A DNA stretch of 44,753 nucleotides, taken from the NCBI GenBank assembly GCA_042088665.1, contig JBELMB010000024.1:1-44753 (forward strand). The letters are read 5' to 3'. The DNA is from JBELMB01 sp042088665. GTDB taxonomy: Bacteria > Pseudomonadota > Alphaproteobacteria > Rhodobacterales > Rhodobacteraceae. The position numbers and the translations under genes were made by a program. Position 1 is the first letter of the stretch. Every line of letters starts with the position of its first letter. The notes beneath the pieces were generated by a model. That model was not told the origin of the DNA. It saw only the letters and a program-made list of their open reading frames with translations, and ran no database searches. Below are positions 1-8,849 of the stretch, piece after piece.

Positions 1-1
1 G

Positions 2-244
2 GCCTGGTGCCGGGAGTGCGGCTCGTGCTTGTATTTCAAGGTGACACAGGCCGGGGAGTGGGCGGGTGGCCTGGACATGCCTCTGGGGATTTTTGACGAT
101 CCCGACGGCTTTGCCATCACGCATGAGATCTACGTGGACTTCAAATCGGACAGCTATGCCTATGCTGGTGAGGCGGGGCGCAGGCGCCTGACCCGGGCAG
201 ACTGCGTGGCAAGGTTTCCGGCCCTTGCGGAGGATGGATCATGA
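2..244 (+). CDS. GFA/CENP-V family protein, C-terminal part (cut by window start)
   Basis: The reading frame is open from base 2 and ends at the TGA at 242–244, so only the last 80 residues are present. They contain a CRECGSC cysteine cluster followed by a GLFDDPDGF-like segment and an HEIYVD strand. This layout is usual for the second zinc-binding half of glutathione-dependent formaldehyde-activating (GFA) fold proteins. Members bind zinc through CxxC pairs; most have no proven substrate, so no reaction is assigned. The stop overlaps the start of the next gene (ATGA at 241–244), which suggests translational coupling and one transcript with the periplasmic protein and gltB. The first TTG inside the window, at 29, is not a likely start because coding similarity runs upstream of it. 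Confidence 0.75.
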   Translation, partial: AWCRECGSCLYFKVTQAGEWAGGLDMPLGIFDDPDGFAITHEIYVDFKSDSYAYAGEAGRRRLTRADCVARFPALAEDGS

Positions 245-846
245 GCGGTGGCGATTTCTTTCAAAGAAATCGGTCCGGAATTTTCGAAAAATTCCGGCTG
301 GTTGCGGCGGTTGCGCTTTTGGGCCCACCCTTTGCGGGGATGGCGCTGGCGGAAGACGCGCCTTATACCGGTCAGCAGGCGCGCGAGATCGCGTCCTTGT
401 CGGAGGCGGATATTGCCGCTCTTTTGGCCGGGCAGGGCTGGGGTTTGGCGAAGCCCGCGGAGCTGAACGGCTATCCAGGCCCGCTTCACGTGCTTGAACT
501 GGCAACGGAGTTGGCGCTGACCCCCGAGCAGACAGATGACATAAACGCCCTTTACGAAGAGATGCGCGCAGCGGCGCAGGCGGCGGGGCGCGTTTACATC
601 GCGGCGGAGGCGCATCTGTCCATGATGTTTCGCATGGGCCATGCATCGCCGGATCGGCTCGAGGGGCTTCTTGAAGACAGCGCCGAGGCCCTCGCGCGTT
701 TGCGCGCGGTGCATCTGGCGGCGCACCTCGAGGTCACGCCGATGCTGACCGAGACACAAATCGACACATATCAACGCCTGCGGGGCTACGCCGAAGACGG
801 CGCGCACAGCGGGCATGATGGCCATACCGGCCATGGCAATCACTAG
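241..846 (+). CDS. His-rich periplasmic Spy/CpxP-like (LTXXQ-type) protein
   Basis: This is a 201-aa protein. Residues about 19–38 form a hydrophobic stretch ending in ALAEDA, a likely Sec signal peptide with cleavage after ALA, so the mature protein should be periplasmic. The body is mostly helical, with an LTPEQ motif near residue 92 and an LTETQ motif near 168, resembling the paired LTxxQ motifs of Spy/CpxP stress chaperones. The tail after about residue 188 is rich in Gly, Asp and His (HSGHDGHTGHGNH), which could bind metal. It starts inside the stop of the GFA gene and ends 15 bp before gltB, so co-transcription is likely. The chaperone or metal-sensing role is inferred from the motifs; the protein is longer and N-terminally different from E. 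coli Spy. Confidence 0.7.
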   Translation: MSGGDFFQRNRSGIFEKFRLVAAVALLGPPFAGMALAEDAPYTGQQAREIASLSEADIAALLAGQGWGLAKPAELNGYPGPLHVLELATELALTPEQTDDINALYEEMRAAAQAAGRVYIAAEAHLSMMFRMGHASPDRLEGLLEDSAEALARLRAVHLAAHLEVTPMLTETQIDTYQRLRGYAEDGAHSGHDGHTGHGNH

Positions 847-861
847 AAGGGAGCCTCGAAG

Positions 862-3800
862 ATGACCAATTATGACGCAGACTGGGTGCGCGCCGAGGAA
901 ACCAAGCGCCGCAAGCTGGCCGAAACCGGATTGTATCACGAGAGCGAAGAGCACAGCTCTTGCGGCGTGGGCCTTGTGGTATCGCTGGATGGCACGCCCT
1001 CGCGCCGCGTGGTGGAGGCCGGCATCACCGCGCTCAAGGCGGTCTGGCACCGCGGTGCCGTGGACGCGGATGGCAAGACCGGCGACGGTGCCGGCATCCA
1101 TGTGCAGATCCCCGCGCCCTTCTTCTACGACCAGGTGGAGCGCACCGGTCACAAGCCGCGCATGGACGAATTGATGGCCGTGGGGCAGGTGTTCCTGCCG
1201 CGCACGGATTTCGGCGCGCAAGAGACATGCCGGACCATCGTGGAGACCGAAGTCCTGCGCATGGGCTACTACATCTATGGCTGGCGTCACGTCCCGGTCG
1301 CGGTCGAATGCCTTGGCGAAAAGGCCAATGCCACCCGCCCGGAAATCGAGCAGATCCTGATCTCGAACTCCAAGGGCGTCGACGAAGAGACCTTTGAGCG
1401 GGAGCTTTACGTCATCCGCCGCCGCATCGAGAAGGCCGCCGCCGCCGCAGGCATCGGCCAGCTTTACGTGGCCAGCCTGAGCTGCCGGTCGATCATCTAC
1501 AAGGGCATGATGCTGGCCGAGCAGGTGGCGGAGTTCTATCCCGACTTGCAGGACGACCGCTTTGAAAGCGCGTTCGCGATCTATCACCAGCGCTATTCCA
1601 CGAACACCTTTCCGCAGTGGTGGCTGGCGCAGCCGTTCCGCATGCTCGCCCACAATGGCGAGATCAACACGCTGAAGGGCAACGTCAACTGGATGAAATC
1701 CCATGAGATCCGCATGGCGCATGGCACCTTTGGCGAGATGGCCGAGGACATCAAGCCGATCGTGCCCAACGGGTCGTCCGACTCCGCGGCGCTGGACGCC
1801 GTGTTCGAAGTGCTGGTGCGCGCGGGGCGCAATGCGCCCATGGCAAAGACCATGCTGGTGCCCGAAAGCTGGTCCAAGCAGGCGGTGGAACTGCCGCAGT
1901 CCTGGCGTGACATGTATTCCTACTGCAACTCCGTGATGGAGCCCTGGGATGGCCCGGCGGCGCTGGCCATGACCGATGGTCGCTGGGTCTGTGGCGGGCT
2001 GGACCGCAACGGGTTGCGCCCGATGCGCTACGTTGTGACCGGCGACGGGCTGCTGATCGCGGGCTCTGAAATCGGCATGGTGCCCACGGACGAGGCCACC
2101 GTGCGCGAAAAGGGCGCGCTTGGCCCGGGCCAGATGATCGCGGTGGATATGACCGAGGGCAAGCTTTACCACGATCAGGAGATCAAGGATGTCCTGTCCG
2201 GCAATCAGCCCTTTGGCGCGTGGTGCGAGCGCATCACGGAGCTGGACGGCCCGCTGGGCGCGGTCTCCGAGGCGGCGCTGTTCGACGGGGCAGAGCTGCG
2301 CAAGCGTCAGATCGCGGCGGGCTACAGCATCGAAGAACTGGAGCAGGTGCTGGCCCCCATGGCGGAGGACGCCAAGGAAGTACTCGCCTCGATGGGGGAT
2401 GACACCCCCTCGGCCGTGCTGTCCAAGAAGTACCGCCCGCTGAGCCATTTTTTCCGTCAGAACTTCAGCCAGGTGACCAACCCGCCGATCGACAGCCTGC
2501 GCGAGTACCGCGTCATGAGCCTGAAGACCCGGTTCGGCAACCTCAAGAACGTGCTGGACGAGGACAGCAGCCAGACCGAGATCCTGGTGCTGGACACGCC
2601 TTTCGTCGGCAACGCGCAGTTCGATACGCTCAGGCAGCAGTTCAAATCGCCTTGTGTCACGCTGGATTGCACCTTTGAAAAGGGCACGGACGCGCTGCGT
2701 GACGGCCTTGCGCGCATCCGGGCAGAGGCAGAGGATGCGGTGCGCTCCGGCGCGGGTCACATCGTGCTCACCGACGAATCCGTGTCGGGCGACCGTGTTG
2801 CGATGCCGATGATCCTCGCCACCAGCGCCGTGCACAGCCATCTGACCCGGCAGGGCTTGCGGACCTTCTGTTCGCTCAACGTGCGGTCGGCGGAATGCGT
2901 GGATCCGCATTACTTTGCCGTGCTGATCGGTGCCGGTGCGACGGTGGTGAACGCCTATCTCGCGGTGGACAGTCTGGCGGACCGGATCAATCGCGGACTT
3001 CTGGACATGTCCCTGACCGACGCGGTGGCGCGCTACCGCGAGGCGGTGGATCAGGGCCTGCTGAAGATCATGTCCAAGATGGGGATCTCGGTGATTTCCT
3101 CTTATCGCGGTGGTCTGAACTTTGAGGCCGTGGGCCTCAGCCGCGCCATGTGCGCGGAATATTTCCCGGGCATGGTCAGCCGGATCTCGGGCATCGGGGT
3201 GTCGGGTATCCAGCAAAAGGCCGAGGAAGTGCACGCGCTGGCCTATTTCTCTGGCCGCGACGTGCTGCCCATCGGCGGGTTCTACAAGGCCCGCAAATCC
3301 GGGGAGACCCATGCCTGGGGCGCGCAGAGCATGCATCTGATGCAGGCGGCCTGTGACCGGGCGAGCTATGAGCTGTGGAAGCAGTATTCCAACGCCATGC
3401 AGGCGATGCCGCCGATCCATTTGCGCGATCTGCTGGCGGTCAAGCCGCTGGGCAAGCCCGTTGCCATCGAGGAGGTGGAAAGCATCACCTCGATCCGCAA
3501 GCGGTTCGTCACGCCGGGGATGTCGCTGGGCGCATTGAGCCCGGAGGCGCACAAGACGCTGAACGTGGCGATGAACCGGATCGGTGCCAAATCGGACAGC
3601 GGCGAGGGCGGCGAAGATCCGGCGCATTTCGTGCCGGAGCCCAATGGCGACAATCCCAGCGCCAAGATCAAGCAGGTGGCCTCCGGGCGCTTTGGCGTGA
3701 CGGCGGAGTATCTCAACCACTGCGAAGAGCTGGAGATCAAGGTCGCGCAGGGCGCCAAGCCCGGCGAAGGCGGCCAGTTGCCCGGCATGAAGGTCACCGA

Positions 3801-5397
3801 TCTGATCGCCCGGTTGCGGCATTCGACCAAGGGCGTGACGCTGATCTCGCCTCCGCCGCACCACGACATCTATTCGATCGAGGATCTCGCGCAGCTGATC
3901 TACGATCTCAAGCAGATCAACCCGCGCTGCAAGGTGACGGTGAAGCTGGTGGCGTCCTCTGGTGTGGGCACGATTGCCGCCGGTGTGGCCAAGGCCAAGG
4001 CGGATGTGATCCTGATCTCGGGCCATAATGGTGGCACGGGGGCGTCGCCTGCGACCTCGATCAAATATGCCGGTCTGCCGTGGGAGATGGGCCTGACCGA
4101 GGCGCATCAGGTTCTGGCGATGAACAACCTTCGGGATCGCGTGACCCTGCGCACCGATGGTGGTTTGCGCACGGGCCGTGACATCGTCATGGCGGCGATG
4201 ATGGGCGCCGAAGAGTTTGGCATCGGCACCGCGGCGTTGATCGCGATGGGCTGCATCATGGTGCGTCAGTGCCAGTCGAACACCTGCCCGGTTGGTGTCT
4301 GTACGCAGGATGAATCCCTGCGGGCGAAGTTCAGCGGCAATGCCGACAAGGTGGTCAACCTGATCAGCTTTTATGCCCACGAAGTGCGTGAGGTTCTTGC
4401 GGAAATCGGCGCACGCTCGCTGGACGAAGTGATCGGTCGCGCCGATCTGTTGACGCAGGTCAGCCGCGGCGCGGAGCATCTGGACGATCTGGATCTGAAC
4501 CCCTTGCTGATCCGTGTCGATGGCTCGGACCAGATCAAATACGACCGGGATCGCGCGCGCAATGCGGTGCCGGACACTCTGGATGCAGAGATTGTCCGCG
4601 ACGCGGCACGCTTCCTGATGGACGGCGAGAAGATGCAGTTGTCTTACGCGGTGATGAACACGCACCGGACCGTGGGCACGCGGGTGAGTTCGCACATCGT
4701 GTCGAAGTTCGGGATGCGCAACGCGCTGCAGCCCGACCATCTGCACGTCAAGCTGACGGGGTCCGCGGGGCAATCGCTCGGTGCGTTCGCGGCTCCGGGG
4801 CTGAAGCTGGAAGTGTCCGGCGACGCCAACGACTACGTGGGCAAGGGGCTGTCGGGCGGCACCATCGTGGTGCGTCCGCCGCTGGTGTCACCGCTGATGG
4901 CGGCCGAGAACACGATCATCGGCAACACGGTGCTGTATGGCGCCACGGATGGGTATCTCTTTGCCGCGGGCAAGGCAGGGGAGCGGTTTGCCGTGCGCAA
5001 CTCTGGCGCGAAGGTCGTCGTGGAAGGCTGTGGGTCGAACGGGTGCGAATACATGACCGGCGGGGTGGCGGTGATCCTTGGCGGGATTGGCGCGAACTTT
5101 GGCGCGGGCATGACCGGTGGGATGGCCTACCTGTATGATCCGGAAGGCACGTCGAAGGATCTCATGAACATGGAAGGTCTGGTGACCTGTCCGGTGACCG
5201 TTTCGGTCTGGGAGGACCAGTTGAAAGGGTTGATCGAGCGTCACGTTGCCGAGACGCGGTCCGTGAAGGCGGCCGAGATCCTGCAGCATTGGGACTTTGA
5301 GAAAGGTCATTTCGTGCAGGTCTGCCCTAAGGAAATGCTCGACAAGCTGCCGCACCCGCTGGGCATCGAAGACGGGCTGGCGGTGCCTGCGGAGTAA
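862..5397 (+). CDS. gltB: Glutamate synthase (NADPH) large subunit
   Basis: This 1511-aa protein makes two glutamates from glutamine and 2-oxoglutarate, with the small subunit GltD passing electrons from NADPH. The mature N-terminus is expected at Cys34 (SSCGVG), the glutaminase nucleophile exposed after propeptide removal. The central and FMN-binding synthase domains follow. The 3Fe-4S cysteines are visible as C1131, C1137 and C1142 (spacing C-x5-C-x4-C), and the Gly-rich GXGXG beta-helix domain fills the C-terminus. The length matches the bacterial alpha subunit. The ATG at 862 follows GGGAG at about 850, and a 15-bp gap separates it from the periplasmic gene. gltD is not in the window and may lie upstream. 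Ammonia assimilation is the expected role, linked to the 2-oxoglutarate dehydrogenase genes encoded further along. Confidence 0.98.
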   Translation: MTNYDADWVRAEETKRRKLAETGLYHESEEHSSCGVGLVVSLDGTPSRRVVEAGITALKAVWHRGAVDADGKTGDGAGIHVQIPAPFFYDQVERTGHKPRMDELMAVGQVFLPRTDFGAQETCRTIVETEVLRMGYYIYGWRHVPVAVECLGEKANATRPEIEQILISNSKGVDEETFERELYVIRRRIEKAAAAAGIGQLYVASLSCRSIIYKGMMLAEQVAEFYPDLQDDRFESAFAIYHQRYSTNTFPQWWLAQPFRMLAHNGEINTLKGNVNWMKSHEIRMAHGTFGEMAEDIKPIVPNGSSDSAALDAVFEVLVRAGRNAPMAKTMLVPESWSKQAVELPQSWRDMYSYCNSVMEPWDGPAALAMTDGRWVCGGLDRNGLRPMRYVVTGDGLLIAGSEIGMVPTDEATVREKGALGPGQMIAVDMTEGKLYHDQEIKDVLSGNQPFGAWCERITELDGPLGAVSEAALFDGAELRKRQIAAGYSIEELEQVLAPMAEDAKEVLASMGDDTPSAVLSKKYRPLSHFFRQNFSQVTNPPIDSLREYRVMSLKTRFGNLKNVLDEDSSQTEILVLDTPFVGNAQFDTLRQQFKSPCVTLDCTFEKGTDALRDGLARIRAEAEDAVRSGAGHIVLTDESVSGDRVAMPMILATSAVHSHLTRQGLRTFCSLNVRSAECVDPHYFAVLIGAGATVVNAYLAVDSLADRINRGLLDMSLTDAVARYREAVDQGLLKIMSKMGISVISSYRGGLNFEAVGLSRAMCAEYFPGMVSRISGIGVSGIQQKAEEVHALAYFSGRDVLPIGGFYKARKSGETHAWGAQSMHLMQAACDRASYELWKQYSNAMQAMPPIHLRDLLAVKPLGKPVAIEEVESITSIRKRFVTPGMSLGALSPEAHKTLNVAMNRIGAKSDSGEGGEDPAHFVPEPNGDNPSAKIKQVASGRFGVTAEYLNHCEELEIKVAQGAKPGEGGQLPGMKVTDLIARLRHSTKGVTLISPPPHHDIYSIEDLAQLIYDLKQINPRCKVTVKLVASSGVGTIAAGVAKAKADVILISGHNGGTGASPATSIKYAGLPWEMGLTEAHQVLAMNNLRDRVTLRTDGGLRTGRDIVMAAMMGAEEFGIGTAALIAMGCIMVRQCQSNTCPVGVCTQDESLRAKFSGNADKVVNLISFYAHEVREVLAEIGARSLDEVIGRADLLTQVSRGAEHLDDLDLNPLLIRVDGSDQIKYDRDRARNAVPDTLDAEIVRDAARFLMDGEKMQLSYAVMNTHRTVGTRVSSHIVSKFGMRNALQPDHLHVKLTGSAGQSLGAFAAPGLKLEVSGDANDYVGKGLSGGTIVVRPPLVSPLMAAENTIIGNTVLYGATDGYLFAAGKAGERFAVRNSGAKVVVEGCGSNGCEYMTGGVAVILGGIGANFGAGMTGGMAYLYDPEGTSKDLMNMEGLVTCPVTVSVWEDQLKGLIERHVAETRSVKAAEILQHWDFEKGHFVQVCPKEMLDKLPHPLGIEDGLAVPAE

Positions 5398-5447
5398 GGG
5401 TGACCATGCGTCCGGGGGCTTGGGCCTGCCGGGCGCTGCAATCTGGT

Positions 5448-5496
5448 GGTCGGTGGGCGGCTCTCGTGCCTTTGGCACCTCGCCCGCCCACCGACC
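5448..5496. repeat. Large stem-loop downstream of gltB
   Basis: A perfect 13-bp inverted repeat (5448–5460 with 5484–5496, GGTCGGTGGGCGG and its complement) encloses a second 5-bp stem (GTGCC TTT GGCAC, 5466–5478). The structure lies 50 bp after the gltB stop. No T-run follows on the plus strand, so it is not a canonical intrinsic terminator. It may stabilise the 3' end of the gltB mRNA or act together with Rho. Confidence 0.6.
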
Positions 5497-5604
5497 CTAT
5501 CGCACGCGCAGTCCGCGCTTTTGCGGTGCGTTCGGCGCGCCGAGGGTCAGTTGGGCTGTATGTCGCGCAGGTGTTGGCCTGCGGTGGTCTGTGCGTGTCG
5601 GGTC

Positions 5605-5745
5605 TTAGCCAAAGAGGAAAAGATATCCCATCGCCGACACGAGCACGACAATGCCCACGGTGATCGATGACTTCATGACAAGTGCGAAAATGGCGGAGTT
5701 CAGTGCGGAGTCTGCAACTTTGTTCATCAGATCGTCGATTTGCAT
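5605..5745 (-). CDS. Small single-pass membrane protein (46 aa)
   Basis: The open frame extends further upstream, but the ATG at 5743–5745 is preferred because a GAGAGG ribosome-binding site lies about 9 bases ahead of it. That gives a 46-residue peptide: an amphipathic, charged N-terminal part (MQIDDLMNKVADSA) and a hydrophobic segment (residues about 26–45, SSITVGIVVLVSAMGYLFLF) long enough to span the membrane once. No family is recognised. It sits between the convergent ends of gltB and the sua5-type gene and is not obviously part of an operon. Coding status rests on the good RBS and membrane-segment composition only. Confidence 0.5.
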   Translation of the reverse strand: MQIDDLMNKVADSALNSAIFALVMKSSITVGIVVLVSAMGYLFLFG

Positions 5746-6103
5746 CGCGGGTAACCTCTCTTCAACTCTTTGAAAAAGACACTGGGGCTGCGTTTTCGGG
5801 GGCTGTGTTCCCCCTACGTTCAATTCATCTAAAAACCACATAAAGCAAAAGCACGGCGTCTTTGCGGTTTTTCCAAGGCAGCCTATGTGCATGGGACGTC
5901 GGGTCTGAGTGCGTCATGCGCAAACCCGGGATCCCGTCATGTCGCCTGTCATCGAAGGTCTCAACGTGCCGAAGCATGCTTTGTGGGGCAGGTGTTTCGT
6001 CAAAGGCTCGTGGGCCTGACGCTTGACAGGGGTGACCGGTTTCGAGCGCCTCGGATCTGCGCAACCCAAGGGTAACAACCTGTCAGCGGGCTCTGATTTG
6101 GCC
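5746..6103. other. Intergenic stretch without a supported gene
   Basis: No open frame here has a convincing start, composition or recognisable product. It contains the upstream region of the 46-aa membrane protein gene and the 3' flank of the sua5-type gene. A TTGACA hexamer at about 6025 has no matching −10 at a suitable distance. Confidence 0.5.
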
Positions 6104-7039
6104 CTAGGTGTCAGCTGCGGCTCTGCTCAGGCGGTCATTGATGGCCACGCCGAGGCCCAGATGGGGGACGGGAGAGACGGCAATCGTCTCTGCGCCCGTG
6201 GCGTCAAGGCGGTGCAGATGATCAAAGAGGTTGGCCGCCGCTTCTGTCAGGTCCTCTGAGGAAGACAGGTTCAGATCCGCCTCCACGGGGCCGAAGCCGA
6301 GGCGGGCCTCGCCCGGTTCGAACTCGATGGCATTCAGGCGCACCTTGGCGCGCGGCGCGTAATGCGAGGTCAACTGACCGGGGGCGGTGATCTTGCCACG
6401 CTCATGGCGCGCCGCGACGGGCCGACCGAGGGCATGTTCCAGCGCATCGCGGGTGATGCCACCGGGACGCAAGAGGGTCGGAGGGCCGGACAGACCGACG
6501 ATGGTGCTTTCCAGACCCACGGCGCAGGGCCCGCCGTCGACGATGGCCGCGATGCTGCCGGTCAGGGAGCCCTGGACGTGTTGGGCGAGGGTCGGGCTGA
6601 TCAATCCGGAGCGATTGGCCGAGGGCGCCGCGATGGGGCATCCGACACGGGCCAGAAGCGCCTGCGCCACCGGAGCGGCGGGCAAGCGCACCGCCAGCGT
6701 GTCGAGCCCGGCGCTGACCAGTTTCGAGATCGGTGCCTCGGGGCGCTTGGGCAGGACAAGTGTCAGGGGGCCGGGCCAACAGGCTGCGGCCAGCGCCTCT
6801 GCCGCGTCTGACCATGTCACAAGCGCCTTGACCGCGTCGAGATCCGCCAGATGCACGATCAGCGGGTTGAAACTGGGCCGGCCCTTGACGGCAAAGACCT
6901 GTGCCACCGCATGGTCATTGCCCGCGTCCGCGCCCAGCCCGTACACGGTTTCGGTTGGAAAGGCCACGAGGCGACCCGCCTGCAGAAACTGGCTGGCGCG
7001 GGACAGATCGGGGGCGGAGGCGGTGAGCATCTCTGTCAT
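6104..7039 (-). CDS. sua5: L-threonylcarbamoyladenylate synthase, Sua5 type
   Basis: A 311-aa protein when started at the ATG at 7037–7039 (MTEMLTAS); the frame continues upstream but without a better start. It should make threonylcarbamoyl-AMP from threonine, bicarbonate and ATP for the universal t6A37 modification of ANN-decoding tRNAs. The YrdC domain covers about residues 10–195, with the FPTETVYGLG motif, KGRPSFNPL and the SANRSG nucleotide-binding loop. The remaining 110 residues, after a TSHYAP linker motif, are the Sua5 C-terminal domain, so this is the long Sua5 form rather than the short TsaC form. It is divergent from the acyl-CoA dehydrogenase gene, with 115 bp between starts holding both promoters. 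Confidence 0.95.
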   Translation of the reverse strand: MTEMLTASAPDLSRASQFLQAGRLVAFPTETVYGLGADAGNDHAVAQVFAVKGRPSFNPLIVHLADLDAVKALVTWSDAAEALAAACWPGPLTLVLPKRPEAPISKLVSAGLDTLAVRLPAAPVAQALLARVGCPIAAPSANRSGLISPTLAQHVQGSLTGSIAAIVDGGPCAVGLESTIVGLSGPPTLLRPGGITRDALEHALGRPVAARHERGKITAPGQLTSHYAPRAKVRLNAIEFEPGEARLGFGPVEADLNLSSSEDLTEAAANLFDHLHRLDATGAETIAVSPVPHLGLGVAINDRLSRAAADT

Positions 7040-7154
7040 CGGTGCTGTGACGTGGCGTTCTGGTTGCTGTTGAGGGCGCAAGAAGTACCTTCCACCCGTT
7101 CGAGACGCTCGTTATGCGAGTGCAAAGAGATTGCCAAGCCGAAGGGAAGCTTCC

Positions 7155-8849
7155 ATGCCATATCGTGCCCCAATGAGCGATTTTTCACGCATCCTGACCC
7201 ATGTGGCGGGCTATGAGCGCGTCGCACAGACGGAGCGGTTTGACGGGGTGGATCTGGCCACGGTCGAGGCGGTCCTGTCCGAGGCCGCGCGGGTCTGCGA
7301 AGAGGTGCTTGCACCGTTGCAGCGTCCAGGCGATCTGCACCCGGCGCGGCTTGAGAATGGCGTGGTGCGCACACCGCCGGGCTATGCCGAGGGCTGGCGC
7401 GCGGTGGCGGAGGGCGGCTGGGTCGCGGTTTCGGCGCCCGAGGCCTATGGCGGCATGGCGCTGCCGATGGCGGTGACCACCTGCGTGAACGAGATGCAAA
7501 GCTCGGCCTGCGTTTCGTTCGAGCTGACGGCCCTGATGACACAGGGCCAGATCGAGGCGCTGACCCATCACGCTTCTGAAGAGATCAAGGCGCTGTACCT
7601 GCCGCGGCTGATCTCGGGCGAATGGGTGGGCACGATGAACCTGACAGAGCCGCAGGCGGGGTCCGACGTCGGGGCGCTGACCACCAAGGCCGAGGATCAG
7701 GGTGACGGCACCTATGCGATCACCGGGCAAAAGATCTATATCTCCGGCGGAGATACGGATTTTGTCGAGAACACCTGCCATCTCGTGCTGGCGCGCCTGC
7801 CGGATGGCGGGCCGGGGACCAAGGGGATCTCGCTTTTCCTTGTGCCCAAGCGTCTGCCGGATGCCGAGGGACGCGCGGGTCTGGCCAATGCGCTGCGCGT
7901 GGTGGGCGTCGAGCACAAGATGGGCCTGCACGGTTCGCCAACCTGCGTCATGAGTTACGAAGGCGCCACCGGCTGGCTCGTCGGAGAGCCGCATGACGGG
8001 ATGCGGGCGATGTTCACCATGATGAACAATGCGCGCCTTGGTGTCGGTGTGCAGGGGATCGGCGTGGCCGAAGCTGCCTATCAGCATGCGCTGGCCTATG
8101 CGCAGGACCGCAAGCAGGGCCGGTCGGAGACGGGCACCATCCTTGGCCACGCAGACGTGCGCCGGATGCTGGCAGAGATGCGGGCCGAGATCTTTGCCGC
8201 GCGCGCCATCGCGCTGCAGCTGGCAGTGGCGCTGGACATGCAGGTGGCCACCGGTGATCCGGCATGGGCGGCGCGGGCGGCCTTGTTGACGCCGATCGCA
8301 AAGGCCTTTGGCACCGAAACCGGCATCGACGTGGCCTCGAAGGGCATTCAGGTGCATGGTGGCATGGGATTTGTCGAGGAAACCGGCGCGGCGCAGTTCC
8401 TGCGCGACGTGCGCGTGACGGCGATCTACGAGGGCACCAATGGCATTCAGGCCATGGACCTCGTCGGTCGCAAGCTGATGGACGGCGGCGAGGCGGTGTT
8501 CCAATTGCTCGACGAGGTCGAGGCCTTTACCGAAGGTGCGAAATCATCGCTGCCCGATCTTGCAGAGCCTGTCTGGCAAGCCTGCGAGAACCTGCGCGAG
8601 ACGGTCGAGGCGCTGCTGTCGCGCGATATGTCCGCGCGATTTGGCGGGGCACAGCCCTTTTTGATGGGCTTTGCCAAGGTGCTGGGCGCGGATGCCCATT
8701 TGCGCGCCGCCACGGCAGAGCCGGGCGGCGCAGTAGAGCGTCAGGCGCGGTTCTACATCCTGCGCATGTTGCCGGCGCATGTGGGGCTTTTCGCCCATGC
8801 GCGGGCCGAGGGCGACAGCCTTGTCCCGGCGGAGGATTTCGCCGCATGA
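7155..8849 (+). CDS. Long-form acyl-CoA dehydrogenase, DmdC-like
   Basis: A 564-aa flavoenzyme, started at the ATG at 7155 because GAAGGGAAG lies six bases upstream; a nominal ATT start at 7131 is disregarded. It has the extended acyl-CoA dehydrogenase layout: an extra N-terminal helical segment, the TMNLTEPQAGSDVG substrate/FAD region, the VHGGMGF and IYEGTNGIQ FAD-binding motifs, and an added C-terminal domain of about 120 residues. The N-terminus (MPYRAPMSDF) and overall length match the 3-methylmercaptopropionyl-CoA dehydrogenase (DmdC) group of the DMSP demethylation pathway, but paralogues acting on other acyl-CoAs look alike and no dmdD or dmdB lies beside it. Substrate is therefore open. 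It overlaps the next gene by ATGA, so a shared transcript with the MBL hydrolase is likely. Confidence 0.93.
   Translation: MPYRAPMSDFSRILTHVAGYERVAQTERFDGVDLATVEAVLSEAARVCEEVLAPLQRPGDLHPARLENGVVRTPPGYAEGWRAVAEGGWVAVSAPEAYGGMALPMAVTTCVNEMQSSACVSFELTALMTQGQIEALTHHASEEIKALYLPRLISGEWVGTMNLTEPQAGSDVGALTTKAEDQGDGTYAITGQKIYISGGDTDFVENTCHLVLARLPDGGPGTKGISLFLVPKRLPDAEGRAGLANALRVVGVEHKMGLHGSPTCVMSYEGATGWLVGEPHDGMRAMFTMMNNARLGVGVQGIGVAEAAYQHALAYAQDRKQGRSETGTILGHADVRRMLAEMRAEIFAARAIALQLAVALDMQVATGDPAWAARAALLTPIAKAFGTETGIDVASKGIQVHGGMGFVEETGAAQFLRDVRVTAIYEGTNGIQAMDLVGRKLMDGGEAVFQLLDEVEAFTEGAKSSLPDLAEPVWQACENLRETVEALLSRDMSARFGGAQPFLMGFAKVLGADAHLRAATAEPGGAVERQARFYILRMLPAHVGLFAHARAEGDSLVPAEDFAA

Noticed and set aside
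160..4773. Minus-strand open frame of 1537 codons antisense to gltB
   Set aside because: High third-position GC in gltB keeps the opposite strand free of stops. The translation is rich in Arg, His, Gln and Ala with no domain, and gltB itself is beyond doubt.
7109..7121. CTCG-TTATG-CGAG inverted repeat between the sua5 and acyl-CoA dehydrogenase starts
   Set aside because: Arms of four bases are too short to separate from chance in GC-rich DNA.
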